This document shows positions 16,726-24,757 of a stretch of DNA of 25,606 bases, piece by piece. Every line of letters begins with the position of its first letter. Position 1 is the stretch's first letter. The notes below the pieces were generated by a model that searched no databases, was not told the DNA's origin, and worked only from the letters and a program-made list of their open reading frames with translations. The DNA comes from a virus. Where the stretch lies: the IMG/VR virus record IMGVR_UViG_3300033146_002629, positions 1-25,606 of that record; one strand, 5' to 3'. Made by a program: the position numbers and the translations under genes.

Positions 16726-18102
16726 TCAACTTTCTTCTATTTGGTTTGAGCTTGAATCAAAAATTGTATTTTCATTAGAATCAGTAATAAGTTCGACAGG
16801 TTCTAAAAATGTAACATCCAAATAAACATATTGTTCATAAAAATCGTCCCAAATACGAATTCTACAATCATTTGTTTCACCATTTCTAGAAGCCGTAAAT
16901 GTTCCATCACCATTATCAGTTAAAGTTGCTGGAGATAATGTTTCACCTGCATCTCGTAAAATAATTTCTGGTAATGAATATGAACCAGTGCTCCAAGATG
17001 TCAAACCATGAATTGTTACAATGGTTCCATCGTATATATTATTTATTGAATTATCAACTTCAGGAACATAAAGACCCGGCATTATTTCGAGAACTAATGT
17101 ATCTTCAATAGTTGTCCCATCTATAGTTATTACGAATTGAATATCATAAGTTCCAAGAGCTGAAAATTTATGACAAATTTCACCATAACTAGAAACTACA
17201 ACATCGTTTGGATTATCAGGAGTACTAAATGGATCATTAAATGTCCAAACAAATGAAACCGCTTCAGTTAAATCAATGTGTGAACCAGTTATACATTCTA
17301 TGATTGAATTAAAACAAATTGGATATCTGGTTAAATTTCCTTCAAAATCAATAAATCTACCATTTACATTATAATCAGCGTCAATAGTATCAATTCTATT
17401 AATAATTGCTTTACCTGGACCTACTGAAGCACCATAACCATTTAAAGGAATTGTATTAATAGGATTTACGTTAATCCCACCATTATCACCATTTCCTATA
17501 TAATAAACAGTAGTAGTGCATTCATCAACTTTGTAAAATGGTTCAATTGTGTCTCCTTCAAGCATAACCAAATAATCATTGATAGAATAAGGCATCATGA
17601 CATTTTGTTCAAAATAACGTTGTGGATAATAACGTTTACTTGTTAAACTTATAAGCTCATCATTTATTAGAATTTCTTCATTACCAAACATATGACATTC
17701 ATCGAAATGAAAACCAGCAATTACATTCGTAAATCTTATTCTTACATAAACAGGAAAAATATTACTATACCCAGACCAATCATTTAATCCTTTAGGCTCT
17801 AAGATATACCAATTTTTATCATCTAAAGAATGTTCAATAACAACTGAATCCCACGGCTGTACATATCCAGGTTCCCAATATTCTAAAGGACCTCCTGCTG
17901 TAAAATTAATTTCATATAATTCAATAGGTTCAATGAAATTGTACTTTATCCAAACATCACCAGCTACGCTTAAAGATATTCTCCAATCCATTTCTGTATC
18001 ACTAATAGTAGTGAACGCTTTATCTTTTATAGCTTCTGTACAACTATCATATTGCGAAACAGAAGTAATGTGATTTTTTTGAGAACAAAATTCAATAATC
18101 AT
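16726..18102 (-). CDS. Adhesin-like protein with discoidin-type and PKD/Ig-like domains, 458 aa
   Basis: Residues 1-155 have the plan of an F5/8C (discoidin) carbohydrate-binding sandwich: early hydrophobic strands, WIKYNFIEPIELYEINF, VVIEHSLDDKNWYI and VYVRIRFTNVIAGFHFDE. Residues about 280-340 look like a PKD or Ig-like domain, with FVWTFND and a Phe-x-x-x-Gly-Thr-Tyr-Asp motif before the last strand. The final ~110 residues form another beta sandwich. There is no signal peptide, as expected for a virion part. It follows the gp6-like gene directly and is not part of the T4 wedge set. I infer a surface glycan-binding component attached to the baseplate; the ligand is unknown. Confidence 0.6.
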   Translation of the reverse strand: MIIEFCSQKNHITSVSQYDSCTEAIKDKAFTTISDTEMDWRISLSVAGDVWIKYNFIEPIELYEINFTAGGPLEYWEPGYVQPWDSVVIEHSLDDKNWYILEPKGLNDWSGYSNIFPVYVRIRFTNVIAGFHFDECHMFGNEEILINDELISLTSKRYYPQRYFEQNVMMPYSINDYLVMLEGDTIEPFYKVDECTTTVYYIGNGDNGGINVNPINTIPLNGYGASVGPGKAIINRIDTIDADYNVNGRFIDFEGNLTRYPICFNSIIECITGSHIDLTEAVSFVWTFNDPFSTPDNPNDVVVSSYGEICHKFSALGTYDIQFVITIDGTTIEDTLVLEIMPGLYVPEVDNSINNIYDGTIVTIHGLTSWSTGSYSLPEIILRDAGETLSPATLTDNGDGTFTASRNGETNDCRIRIWDDFYEQYVYLDVTFLEPVELITDSNENTIFDSSSNQIEES

Positions 18103-18111
18103 GTAAGTACC

Positions 18112-21100
18112 TTAAATTACCACAGAGTTAATAGAATTTATTTTCGCACGTATTGTCTGTGAAAATATTGAATCAAAATCTCTTTCAGTGCCGATAATGG
18201 TTTGAATACCATCAATTTCTTCATATTCGTTATCAGGAACAATGGTGATAAGATCCATTTTGGTATCTTCTTCATTAGTTCCATAGTTGTTAAAATAATC
18301 TCTAATATGTATTTGAGCGGTTTCAATATTTGAAGCAGAAGATTTATAATTTCCTTCTAAAATTCTATTATATACAATTCTACCTGTACTATATTCAAAT
18401 CTAGCAATAATTGAATCATGATAAATTCCATAACTATATATAGCAAAACCATTTATTTTAGTAATTTCATCAAATTCATCTTGAATAATTATTTCATGTG
18501 GTTCGATTGTTAAAATTTCTCGCAATCCAAAATGACGCATTTTATCAGGTTCATTCATTGTTATATTAAAACCGTGAAGCGCATTTGAATCAACTTGAAG
18601 ATCAAAAATATTATAATCTTGATCATGCCAAGAACCATTAATTATCGTTCCTTGTGTGTTTTCTCGAAGTTCAATTGCTAGTTTTGTTCCATTTTCATCA
18701 ACGAATCGCTTTAAATAATCATCATAAAAAGTAAAATGATCATCACTTGGATTTTCAGGAATTTTATATGTAAATGCTGCGAGAATATTCTTTTCATTAA
18801 TTTTAATTGATGAAACAGCAGTATTCAATGTAGCAGAGACTGTATAATTTAACTCTTCATCAACAGTAACTTTAAAAGCATTATATATTGCTTGGCTTCC
18901 TGATCCTGATATGTGTTCGGTTTCAAAACCTCTTGAAACCAACCATGCAGCTTCTTCGGCACGAGTAATAAACTCAAATTGATTTGTACCACCAAGCTGT
19001 CGATGCCATTTCATTGTAGCGACTTTTTTCCTATCGTCTTCAACTACATTATTAAAATATAACAAATATTCGCTATAATTAATTATTTCTTGTGTAGGAT
19101 CGTTAGGATCGACCATCATAATGTCAGTTACGTAAGATAATGACACAGCATATCTGTTTATTCCTTGGCCATCAAATGTAAAAGTGTCAAATAATAATGA
19201 TTGTGTGTTATTATCATCTAAAATGAAAAGTTCTGCAACACTCGGTTTATATACATCATTATTGAATAAGTATCTATCGAGATCTTGATGTGTTAATTTT
19301 CCATACACTGATGTTCGATTGATATATTTTCTGTCTTTAATTTCCGGCAAAAGATTATATTTGTTGAATTTCCGGCGAATCCTAATTGAGGTATAATTAA
19401 TGTCGTTTATTAAATCAGAATCTAAAACATCAAATTCTGTATTTACTTCAACTTCATTTTCAAGAAAATCTTCAGCAGAATTTAACATATCAGCATCAAA
19501 TCCATAACTTGCTGTGAATTTAATATGTCCGATTGTATTAAATCCCGTGTAATCTTGATTATTAAGTTTGACTTCCCACATTCCTAATGTATCGACATCA
19601 CCAACATGGGAGCTTACAAATGTTAATGTTAAAGCGTTTGTATCAGTAAAAGCAAAATTATAATTTCCCAAAATTTGTAAAGTAATATCACCAGAATTTA
19701 TTAATGTACAAGAATAATTATCTGTGTTATTGATAATATCAGCAATATTTTGGAAAAAATCAAGTTTCGAGCCTGATGTATACACTGAGCTAATTTTTTT
19801 ATTTTCGTAGTGATTAGTTAAAGTAAATTCAACTAAATCACCAGAATTAAGAGTTAAAGCATCAGGAACTGTTACTAAACCTTCGCATTTTACTATTTCA
19901 ATAACAGGCATCCAGTAATGATCAGTTAATTCACCGCTAACATCACGACCGTGCCAAACATAGGTTATTGGTTTAATTTCAACTTCATCATTTAAAACAG
20001 TAAATTGTGCTAGTTCAATTAAAGATTGATTATTAACATTAACATCATTTATAATATGTTGATTAGTTTTGATGAAGTTTGTTGTTATTGGTTCATCATT
20101 TTCGTTTTTTAGTATTTCATTTTCTTTATGTTTGTATTTAACAGGCAACCAGTTTTCAGTAGTTTTGTCGATGTAAAAAGAATCTTTATTAATTACAAAT
20201 CCATAATCAGTATCAATATTTGTAACTATTACACCGTCAAGAACATCAACTTGTGATCTAACTTTCGAATCTCTATAAGGAACTTTAAATCCATTATAAT
20301 TATTTTTAAAATAATCTACGAGAATTTTGTGTGCTTTAATTTCTACTTCATTTATTGAAGCTACACTAAGGTCTCTTGAAACTTCAATCCTCGGTTCAAT
20401 ATTTAGATATATGTATGTTGGTTTTAAAAAGAAATTTCGTGTAGATATAATTCCAATATCTTTAAGTTTTCCAATAATCTCAGCTTCATTTTTTTCAGTG
20501 AGATAAAGTTGTTGATTATTTAAAAAATCGTTATCATTTCCAGCGTTGTTTGGAATTGCGGTAACATAACTATTGCCTAAATAATCTCTATTTCCATAAT
20601 TTAATTCATCGCCACCAATAACATTAACTTCATCAAGAAGATGTCCAAATTCATCTTTCATTAAAGTGTCGTAATCATTTCCAGTTACTGCGCGTCCTGC
20701 AGCAGCAAAGAAACGGGGTGCGTTATTTTTAATACTTTCTAATGTTTCATATGCTTGACCACCAAATGAAGGTCCTGATGGTTCAAATTTGAGATACTGG
20801 ACTGAGACACTTTCGATATCGTAACTTTTATTTAAAATTAAAGTATTTGGAATTTCGATGTTAATTTCACCATTTGCTTGTTCGCCTATGGTTTCGAGAT
20901 AATCTACTACAATAGTTTCAGTAATTGAAGGTGCTCTACCAATGATATTATTCCCAAAAATAATTTTAGGAAAACCTTCGTTATGTATATCTTCTTCTAC
21001 AAAATATATGTTTTCATTTTGAATATTGAAAAATGTTTTTGCGTGTGTCCATTCTATTTTAGAAGATTCATCTAATTGTGTAGTATAAACAGAAACTTTC

Positions 21101-21684
21101 ATGTTATTTTCATCAATTCTATTTGATGGAATAACAAATGATTGGAGTGTTTTACCTGTTCCTAGTACACTGAATTTTTTATTTGAACCTTGAACTAATG
21201 TAATTCTTGATTGCTGATCTTGTCCAGACGCTGATGTTAATTCAAATGGATTTTTGGGATTTACACGTAAATTTATTGGTTCAGTATTTATCCAACTATA
21301 ACCATCATCTGTCCCTAAAAATATAGTATTCGTAGGAATGGTAATTTTAGATTCTTCTGAGAAAATAACATCACCTGGGGAATAAGTAAAAACACCTTCC
21401 ATTCTTGATGATTGAATTCGGTTGGGTTTATAACCTAATGTCTTAGCTATCGAAACTGCGTTTTTGCGTAATGAAGTAGTATCAATGAAGTTGTCATTCG
21501 CTACAGTTGATACCATGTAAGCCATCAACATCGTGGTATAAGACATTGTGTCAATCATGTACGCAAGATTTGACCCACTATAATCAAGCGGCGCATCATA
21601 AGTTCCACGTTCTTCCAAGAAATTTATAATTTCTTGTCTAACATCTTCAAATCGAATAGCATTAAGAGAAAACTGAAATGACAT
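18112..21684 (-). CDS. 6: T4 gp6-like baseplate wedge protein, enlarged
   Basis: The N-terminus has the gp6/gpJ signature: a helix, then LDYSGSNLAYMIDTMSYTT, NDNFIDTTSLRKNAVSIAK and LGYKPNR. At about residues 305-360 there is the conserved block AYETLESIKNNAPRFFAAAG, RAVTGNDYDTLM and an NVIGGDE turn. Around 405-440 FFLKPTYIYLNIEPRIEV follows, again as in the family. In contractile tails this protein forms the ring that clamps neighbouring wedges and changes state at sheath contraction. T4 gp6 is about 660 residues, while this one has 1190; the extra ~500 are C-terminal beta-rich segments. It follows gp25-like closely (8-nt gap), the usual order in T4-like and other contractile systems. AGGA precedes the ATG. 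Confidence 0.88.
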   Translation of the reverse strand: MSFQFSLNAIRFEDVRQEIINFLEERGTYDAPLDYSGSNLAYMIDTMSYTTMLMAYMVSTVANDNFIDTTSLRKNAVSIAKTLGYKPNRIQSSRMEGVFTYSPGDVIFSEESKITIPTNTIFLGTDDGYSWINTEPINLRVNPKNPFELTSASGQDQQSRITLVQGSNKKFSVLGTGKTLQSFVIPSNRIDENNMKVSVYTTQLDESSKIEWTHAKTFFNIQNENIYFVEEDIHNEGFPKIIFGNNIIGRAPSITETIVVDYLETIGEQANGEINIEIPNTLILNKSYDIESVSVQYLKFEPSGPSFGGQAYETLESIKNNAPRFFAAAGRAVTGNDYDTLMKDEFGHLLDEVNVIGGDELNYGNRDYLGNSYVTAIPNNAGNDNDFLNNQQLYLTEKNEAEIIGKLKDIGIISTRNFFLKPTYIYLNIEPRIEVSRDLSVASINEVEIKAHKILVDYFKNNYNGFKVPYRDSKVRSQVDVLDGVIVTNIDTDYGFVINKDSFYIDKTTENWLPVKYKHKENEILKNENDEPITTNFIKTNQHIINDVNVNNQSLIELAQFTVLNDEVEIKPITYVWHGRDVSGELTDHYWMPVIEIVKCEGLVTVPDALTLNSGDLVEFTLTNHYENKKISSVYTSGSKLDFFQNIADIINNTDNYSCTLINSGDITLQILGNYNFAFTDTNALTLTFVSSHVGDVDTLGMWEVKLNNQDYTGFNTIGHIKFTASYGFDADMLNSAEDFLENEVEVNTEFDVLDSDLINDINYTSIRIRRKFNKYNLLPEIKDRKYINRTSVYGKLTHQDLDRYLFNNDVYKPSVAELFILDDNNTQSLLFDTFTFDGQGINRYAVSLSYVTDIMMVDPNDPTQEIINYSEYLLYFNNVVEDDRKKVATMKWHRQLGGTNQFEFITRAEEAAWLVSRGFETEHISGSGSQAIYNAFKVTVDEELNYTVSATLNTAVSSIKINEKNILAAFTYKIPENPSDDHFTFYDDYLKRFVDENGTKLAIELRENTQGTIINGSWHDQDYNIFDLQVDSNALHGFNITMNEPDKMRHFGLREILTIEPHEIIIQDEFDEITKINGFAIYSYGIYHDSIIARFEYSTGRIVYNRILEGNYKSSASNIETAQIHIRDYFNNYGTNEEDTKMDLITIVPDNEYEEIDGIQTIIGTERDFDSIFSQTIRAKINSINSVVI

Positions 21685-21692
21685 CTTTATTC

Positions 21693-22151
21693 CTATCTTA
21701 ATTTTTCTAAAGAGGTGTTGAATTTCACTCTTTCATTATCGTTGTTTATAGCAAAATATATATCAACAATAAAAGTATTATTATCAATATCAGGTGTTAC
21801 AACAACTTCCAAATTAATAATCCGTTTTTCAAGTCGAATTAATCCATTATAAATTTCGCGCATGATGCTCAAAGCAGTACTTGAATCTATCGGTTCAAAA
21901 AGGTATCGTTCTAAATATACACCAAAATTTGGATCCATGATGTGCTCACCAGGCTCAGTCATAAGAATATTGTAAACTGATTCCATTACAGCCTGTTCGT
22001 TAGTTAAAACGGCTAAATCTGATCTTCCTTCTATATTTTTAGTTTTCGGTGCAAGTATACCATTCTTATTAAGATCGAAAAAATAAATTCTTTGATCTTT
22101 AACGACCGTCTTAGCTCGCTCTTCTTGTATTTCGTCAATTGTTCTGTACAT
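21693..22151 (-). CDS. 25: T4 gp25-like baseplate wedge protein
   Basis: The protein has 152 residues from the ATG at 22151, which has AAAGGA 6-7 nt upstream. A frame open to a GTG at 22181 lies on top of the promoter box and was rejected. The middle contains the diagnostic segment EPGEHIMDPNFGVYLERYLF, the gp25/gpW-type core with its EPG...P.FG motif, followed by a long helix and paired strands. In contractile tails this small protein joins the wedge to the sheath initiator. It is the first gene of the leftward late operon and immediately precedes the gp6-like gene, as expected for partners in the inner baseplate. Confidence 0.9.
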   Translation of the reverse strand: MYRTIDEIQEERAKTVVKDQRIYFFDLNKNGILAPKTKNIEGRSDLAVLTNEQAVMESVYNILMTEPGEHIMDPNFGVYLERYLFEPIDSSTALSIMREIYNGLIRLEKRIINLEVVVTPDIDNNTFIVDIYFAINNDNERVKFNTSLEKLR

Positions 22152-22168
22152 AATAATTCCTTTTAGTT

Positions 22169-22176
22169 TATTTATA
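22169..22176 (-). promoter_or_regulatory. T4-type late promoter box, leftward
   Basis: An exact TATAAATA reads on the minus strand 17 nt before the ATG of the gp25-like gene, in the divergent gap. It is the natural start of the leftward morphogenesis operon. Confidence 0.7.
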
Positions 22177-22197
22177 ACCACATAACCACATTAACAA

Positions 22198-22205
22198 TAT
22201 AAATA
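22198..22205 (+). promoter_or_regulatory. T4-type late promoter box, rightward
   Basis: An exact TATAAATA reads on the plus strand 16 nt before the ATG of the transglutaminase-like gene. With the leftward box 21 nt away it makes a back-to-back late promoter pair. Confidence 0.7.
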
Positions 22206-22221
22206 ACATCATGGAGGATTT

Positions 22222-23232
22222 ATGAAAAATAAACAAATTGTACCTTATTTAACTGACGACGGATTTTGGTGGGTTGGAATCGATATTTATAATTATTCAG
22301 ATGAATCAACTGAAGTCGATATAATTTTTTATGATTATAACGGAACTAAAAAGGGTGTAATCAATAAAGGAATACAAAGTTATTCACATAATTTGATTAG
22401 TCGTGCGGATTTTAATGATTTTATTGATGAATCAGATAATAATGGTAGATTTACATTACACGTTATAGGTGATAATATAAAGTTGACAGTATTTCAAGGA
22501 AATATCACAAAAGGTTCATTTTGTATTATACCAACACACAATGTTTCTGATGAAGAATCAAGATCTGAATACTATAAAAAATACTGGAATACTAAACATA
22601 CTCGAAGAGAATTTACAGCTCAAAGCGGAAATTTAGTTAATTCAACACAACATGCTCATAAACCGATTGAGTTATTAATAACACCTAATGATCCTGTAAT
22701 TGTTAAAGATTTAAAGGATAATAATTTAGTGGTGGAAGATTCTTATCATTGTGATGAAGATATTTTTAAAATTTATAATCATACAAGAATTAAAACTATT
22801 AATCCTTTTGTATATGATCACGATCAAAATACTACTGGTTTTGCTGAGTATTGGATGGAGCCTTGGGAATTAAGACAAATTGGAAAAGGTGATTGCGACG
22901 ATTGGGCGTCTGAAATGGTATCATATTTAATTGCTGCGGGTGTTCCTAATTGGCGAGTTCGTGTAGTAATTGGTCAAACATTTGGAGGTATTGGTCATGC
23001 AACTGTTTATGTTTTAAGGGATGATTTTAAAACTTGGCGACATCTAAATTCAACAGGATGGTATATTCAAACTGGTGAAATGAGTTTAGATAATGAAATT
23101 TTTAATTTAGAAAGTAATATGGCAATTAAAACGGTTTGGTTATCATTTAACAATGAATTTTCTTGGAGAACTTGGAATGGTGATGTATCAAACATAGAAG
23201 CTAGATTTCCATACATAAGGGAGATGAAATGA
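22222..23232 (+). CDS. Transglutaminase-like cysteine enzyme with phage-specific N-domain, 336 aa
   Basis: Residues 1-105 form a beta-rich domain homologous to the whole of the next protein: VPY, Trp-Trp-x-GIDIYN, an FQG motif and a closing I-x-P. After a linker (106-215) there is a transglutaminase/NlpC-like papain fold: GKGDCDDWASEM gives the nucleophile C225, GHATVYV gives H259, and HLNSTGW supplies the likely third polar residue, N276. Such enzymes cleave or crosslink peptide bonds; in a phage the likely targets are the peptidoglycan peptide or a capsid/tail protein. There is no signal peptide or membrane segment. It is the first gene behind a rightward late box, with GGAGG upstream, and it overlaps the next ATG (ATGA). 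The catalytic assignment is by motif; the substrate is unknown. Confidence 0.65.
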   Translation: MKNKQIVPYLTDDGFWWVGIDIYNYSDESTEVDIIFYDYNGTKKGVINKGIQSYSHNLISRADFNDFIDESDNNGRFTLHVIGDNIKLTVFQGNITKGSFCIIPTHNVSDEESRSEYYKKYWNTKHTRREFTAQSGNLVNSTQHAHKPIELLITPNDPVIVKDLKDNNLVVEDSYHCDEDIFKIYNHTRIKTINPFVYDHDQNTTGFAEYWMEPWELRQIGKGDCDDWASEMVSYLIAAGVPNWRVRVVIGQTFGGIGHATVYVLRDDFKTWRHLNSTGWYIQTGEMSLDNEIFNLESNMAIKTVWLSFNNEFSWRTWNGDVSNIEARFPYIREMK

Positions 23233-23573
23233 AAGATTATGTTGTTCCATACGTAGTAGGTAAAAATGGTGAATGGTGGGCTGGAATTGATATTTATAAT
23301 CATAACGCTGATAAACACGCAGTTAAAATTTCAGTCTATCGACACACTAATGGCGGATTAGGTGGGTCTTTTGATGAGGAAATTGATCCTTTTGGACACT
23401 ATTTAATCCTTCCAGATAAAATTGATCATTATGTTAAAAGTTGTAATGACTGTCAAGGTCGCGCTACTGTAATTATTAGAGGACCAGACAATTTAATGAT
23501 TACACCTTTTCAAGGTTCAACTGGTGGTTTTGGTATTTTGCCAGTATTTGAAGAGACAACTTTAAAAAACTGA
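23229..23573 (+). CDS. Stand-alone N-domain (zero-frame product of a frameshift gene), 114 aa
   Basis: The product is a single copy of the beta-rich domain found at the start of the previous enzyme. Shared positions include VPY near the N-terminus, WW-x-GIDIYN, Gly-Arg-x-T before the penultimate strands, FQG and a final ILP. Two extra Cys (72 and 75, in SCNDCQG) have no partner in the other copy. The gene ends Thr-Leu-Lys-Asn-stop on TTA AAA AAC TGA, which contains slippery heptamers, and the peptidase domain continues in -1. So this short form is probably the major product, with the fusion minor. GGGAG lies before the ATG, which overlaps the upstream stop. The domain's ligand is unknown; cell-wall binding or virion attachment are both possible. 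Confidence 0.75.
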   Translation: MKDYVVPYVVGKNGEWWAGIDIYNHNADKHAVKISVYRHTNGGLGGSFDEEIDPFGHYLILPDKIDHYVKSCNDCQGRATVIIRGPDNLMITPFQGSTGGFGILPVFEETTLKN

Positions 23574-23611
23574 TACGCCCTGCTTCAAATACATCAAAGG
23601 CGAAGTGGGGC
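23561..23611 (+). promoter_or_regulatory. Programmed -1 frameshift signal: double slippery site plus hairpin
   Basis: In zero-frame phase ACT TTA AAA AAC TGA, two canonical heptamers overlap: U UUA AAA (23561-23567) and A AAA AAC (23564-23570). The stop TGA is the very next codon. A 6-nt spacer leads to a 10-bp hairpin: GCCCTGCTTC (23577-23586) pairs with GAAGTGGGGC (23602-23611), including two wobbles, around a 15-nt loop. A -1 shift enters the 222-codon peptidase frame with no stop. Confidence 0.8.
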
Positions 23612-24238
23612 ATTAATCATGATCCTAGTAATTCTTTATTTTATAATTTCTGGGGAAAAATAGAATGTAATTCAACATTTTATAATATTAAAAAAGCTAC
23701 TGAAATCGTAGCACAATCAATTTATTATGATTTTCCTGAATCATTTGATCGAAAATTAAGCATCGGTGATGCGTGTCCATTAAATGGAAATTGTTCAGGT
23801 CATCCAGGTAGTTCACACGGTAGAAATCTTTCTTTTGATTTAAATTATTATGTACACGATGATTTTAATACTACTCAATATCGTGATTCAAATTATTTAC
23901 CAGAAGGAAATTTTGTTAGAATTTGGAATCCTAATAACGATGGATACGAATTGTTACCTGGTGTTTTTGATTTTGAACGTAATTTTTTATTCGCTGTTAG
24001 AATGAAACAAATATTTCCAGATCGAATTATGTTTACTAATGATGTTCTTAAAGCAGAAACATTAAAACGTATGACCAAAAAGTATACTCAAGAAGAAATG
24101 TTTTTGTATTTTGATGGAATGAGTTCAAACGTAGGAACGACATATAATCATCATACACATTATCATTTTACAGCAAAAAGAATTGAAAAAATAAATTGGG
24201 ATTTTGATATTAGCAACTTTATTCAAAGGAAATTTTAG
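23570..24238 (+). CDS. LAS/M15-type zinc peptidase domain read in -1 frame after the N-domain
   Basis: From the slip point this frame is open for 222 codons to TAG at 24236-24238, making a 336-residue fusion with the 114-residue N-domain. It has no upstream ATG of its own; the first in-frame Met is far inside the domain, near fusion residue 259. In fusion numbering, SSHGRNLSFDL supplies H197 and D204 with the H-x6-D spacing of VanX/MepA-type (LAS) peptidases, and HHTHYHF supplies the H-x-H pair (H311, H313) near the C-terminus. These are the zinc ligands of D,D- and L,D-peptidoglycan peptidases. Partner and location are as for the preceding enzyme: a cell-wall-cutting virion or lysis protein. 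Sequencing error or a true inactivating frameshift are the alternatives, but the intact downstream domain and the complete frameshift signal argue against decay. Confidence 0.75.
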   Translation: MIRPASNTSKAKWGINHDPSNSLFYNFWGKIECNSTFYNIKKATEIVAQSIYYDFPESFDRKLSIGDACPLNGNCSGHPGSSHGRNLSFDLNYYVHDDFNTTQYRDSNYLPEGNFVRIWNPNNDGYELLPGVFDFERNFLFAVRMKQIFPDRIMFTNDVLKAETLKRMTKKYTQEEMFLYFDGMSSNVGTTYNHHTHYHFTAKRIEKINWDFDISNFIQRKF

Positions 24239-24263
24239 CTTTTTGTGGACTTTTCTCCCTTAG

Positions 24264-24303
24264 TGTTAAGTTAATTCCAAAAATTTTTGGAATTAACTTA
24301 ACA
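24264..24303. repeat. 40-nt perfect palindrome between convergent transcription units
   Basis: TGTTAAGTTAATTCC followed by AAAAATTTTT and its mirror GGAATTAACTTAACA is a perfect, loopless inverted repeat. It lies 26 nt after the peptidase stop and just beyond the left end of the putative leftward RNA. It may be a two-way transcription stop, although no U-tract follows on either strand, or a protein-binding or cruciform site. Confidence 0.75.
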
Positions 24304-24752
24304 ACTAGAAATCATGAAACCCTGATTATGAAGTACAGTCATCGTTTCAATCATTCATTAAGGATACTCAGTTACTTGACCAAAACTTTACAGTTTCAGT
24401 CCCTAGAATTCTTGGGTAATTACAAAGTCACGCAGACAACTTCTAGGTTCTCCGAATCCACTCTACCCCTGGATTCCTTGAGTGTATTACCCTGTAAACT
24501 TCTACACTCAGCTTAGTCGGGGAGTCCTTTGACGCTTTCGCATCACTAAGGTCGGGGTTGTCAGTCCACGACAGAGCCCCGTTTTTACGACAAGTTGGAT
24601 ACTTGAAGATCATTTTCTAATGATAAATACTTGCTGGCCTTACAACGAAGTTACGTTATTTGCTTAGGTGACACCAGCGACACCAGGACCTACTTACAAT
24701 AAGCTAGCTTAGCTTAAGATTTATGGATAAATCCAAATGCTGTAGGTTGCAT
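24304..24752 (-). ncRNA. Candidate large structured non-coding RNA, leftward
   Basis: This ~450-nt stretch is clearly richer in G+C than its surroundings, lacks a credible gene and is dense in stems. From 5' to 3' on the minus strand, hairpins lie at 24733-24718, 24624-24609, 24581-24553 (CGGGG/CCCCG with an inner TGTC/GACA), 24550-24512 (CTTAGT/ACTAAG enclosing GATGC-GAAA-GCGTC), 24509-24480, 24476-24454, 24447-24402 (TTCTAGG/CCTAGAA enclosing a self-complementary GTAATTAC) and 24401-24378. Strand choice rests on pairing: the 24401-24378 stem (GACTGAAAC/GTTTTGGTC) forms nine pairs with two G.U on the minus strand but has two mismatches on the plus strand, and the GAAA tetraloop stem likewise needs a U.G. 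A late box lies just upstream. It resembles phage-borne ornate RNAs such as GOLLD or ROOL in size and setting, but I cannot assign it. The ends are approximate. Confidence 0.6.
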
Positions 24753-24757
24753 ATAAT

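Noticed and set aside
22152-22181. Longer gp25-like start at a GTG (22181)
   Set aside because: It would place the promoter box inside the gene; the ATG at 22151 has a good ribosome site and fits the family's start.
23570-24238. Peptidase frame as a decayed pseudogene
   Set aside because: The downstream domain is intact to its zinc ligands and the junction holds a full slippery site, spacer and hairpin; decay would rarely create these together.
24445-24459. tRNA T-arm-like GGTTC ... GAATCC
   Set aside because: No cloverleaf, acceptor stem or anticodon arm could be built around it on either strand.
24328-24516. 62-codon open frame on the plus strand in the structured region
   Set aside because: No ribosome site, coding from a hairpin-dense region, composition unlike the phage's proteins.
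24553-24586. CGGGG/CCCCG hairpin followed by TTTTT on the plus strand, like a rightward terminator
   Set aside because: It could work as one, but the same stem fits the leftward RNA fold, whose strand is supported by G.U pairs and a GAAA loop nearby. I left it as part of the RNA.
24304-24600. Possible group I intron core (ACGGGG...CCCCG resembling P4-P5)
   Set aside because: No interrupted gene on the transcribed strand, no clear P7 pairing and no exon junctions.
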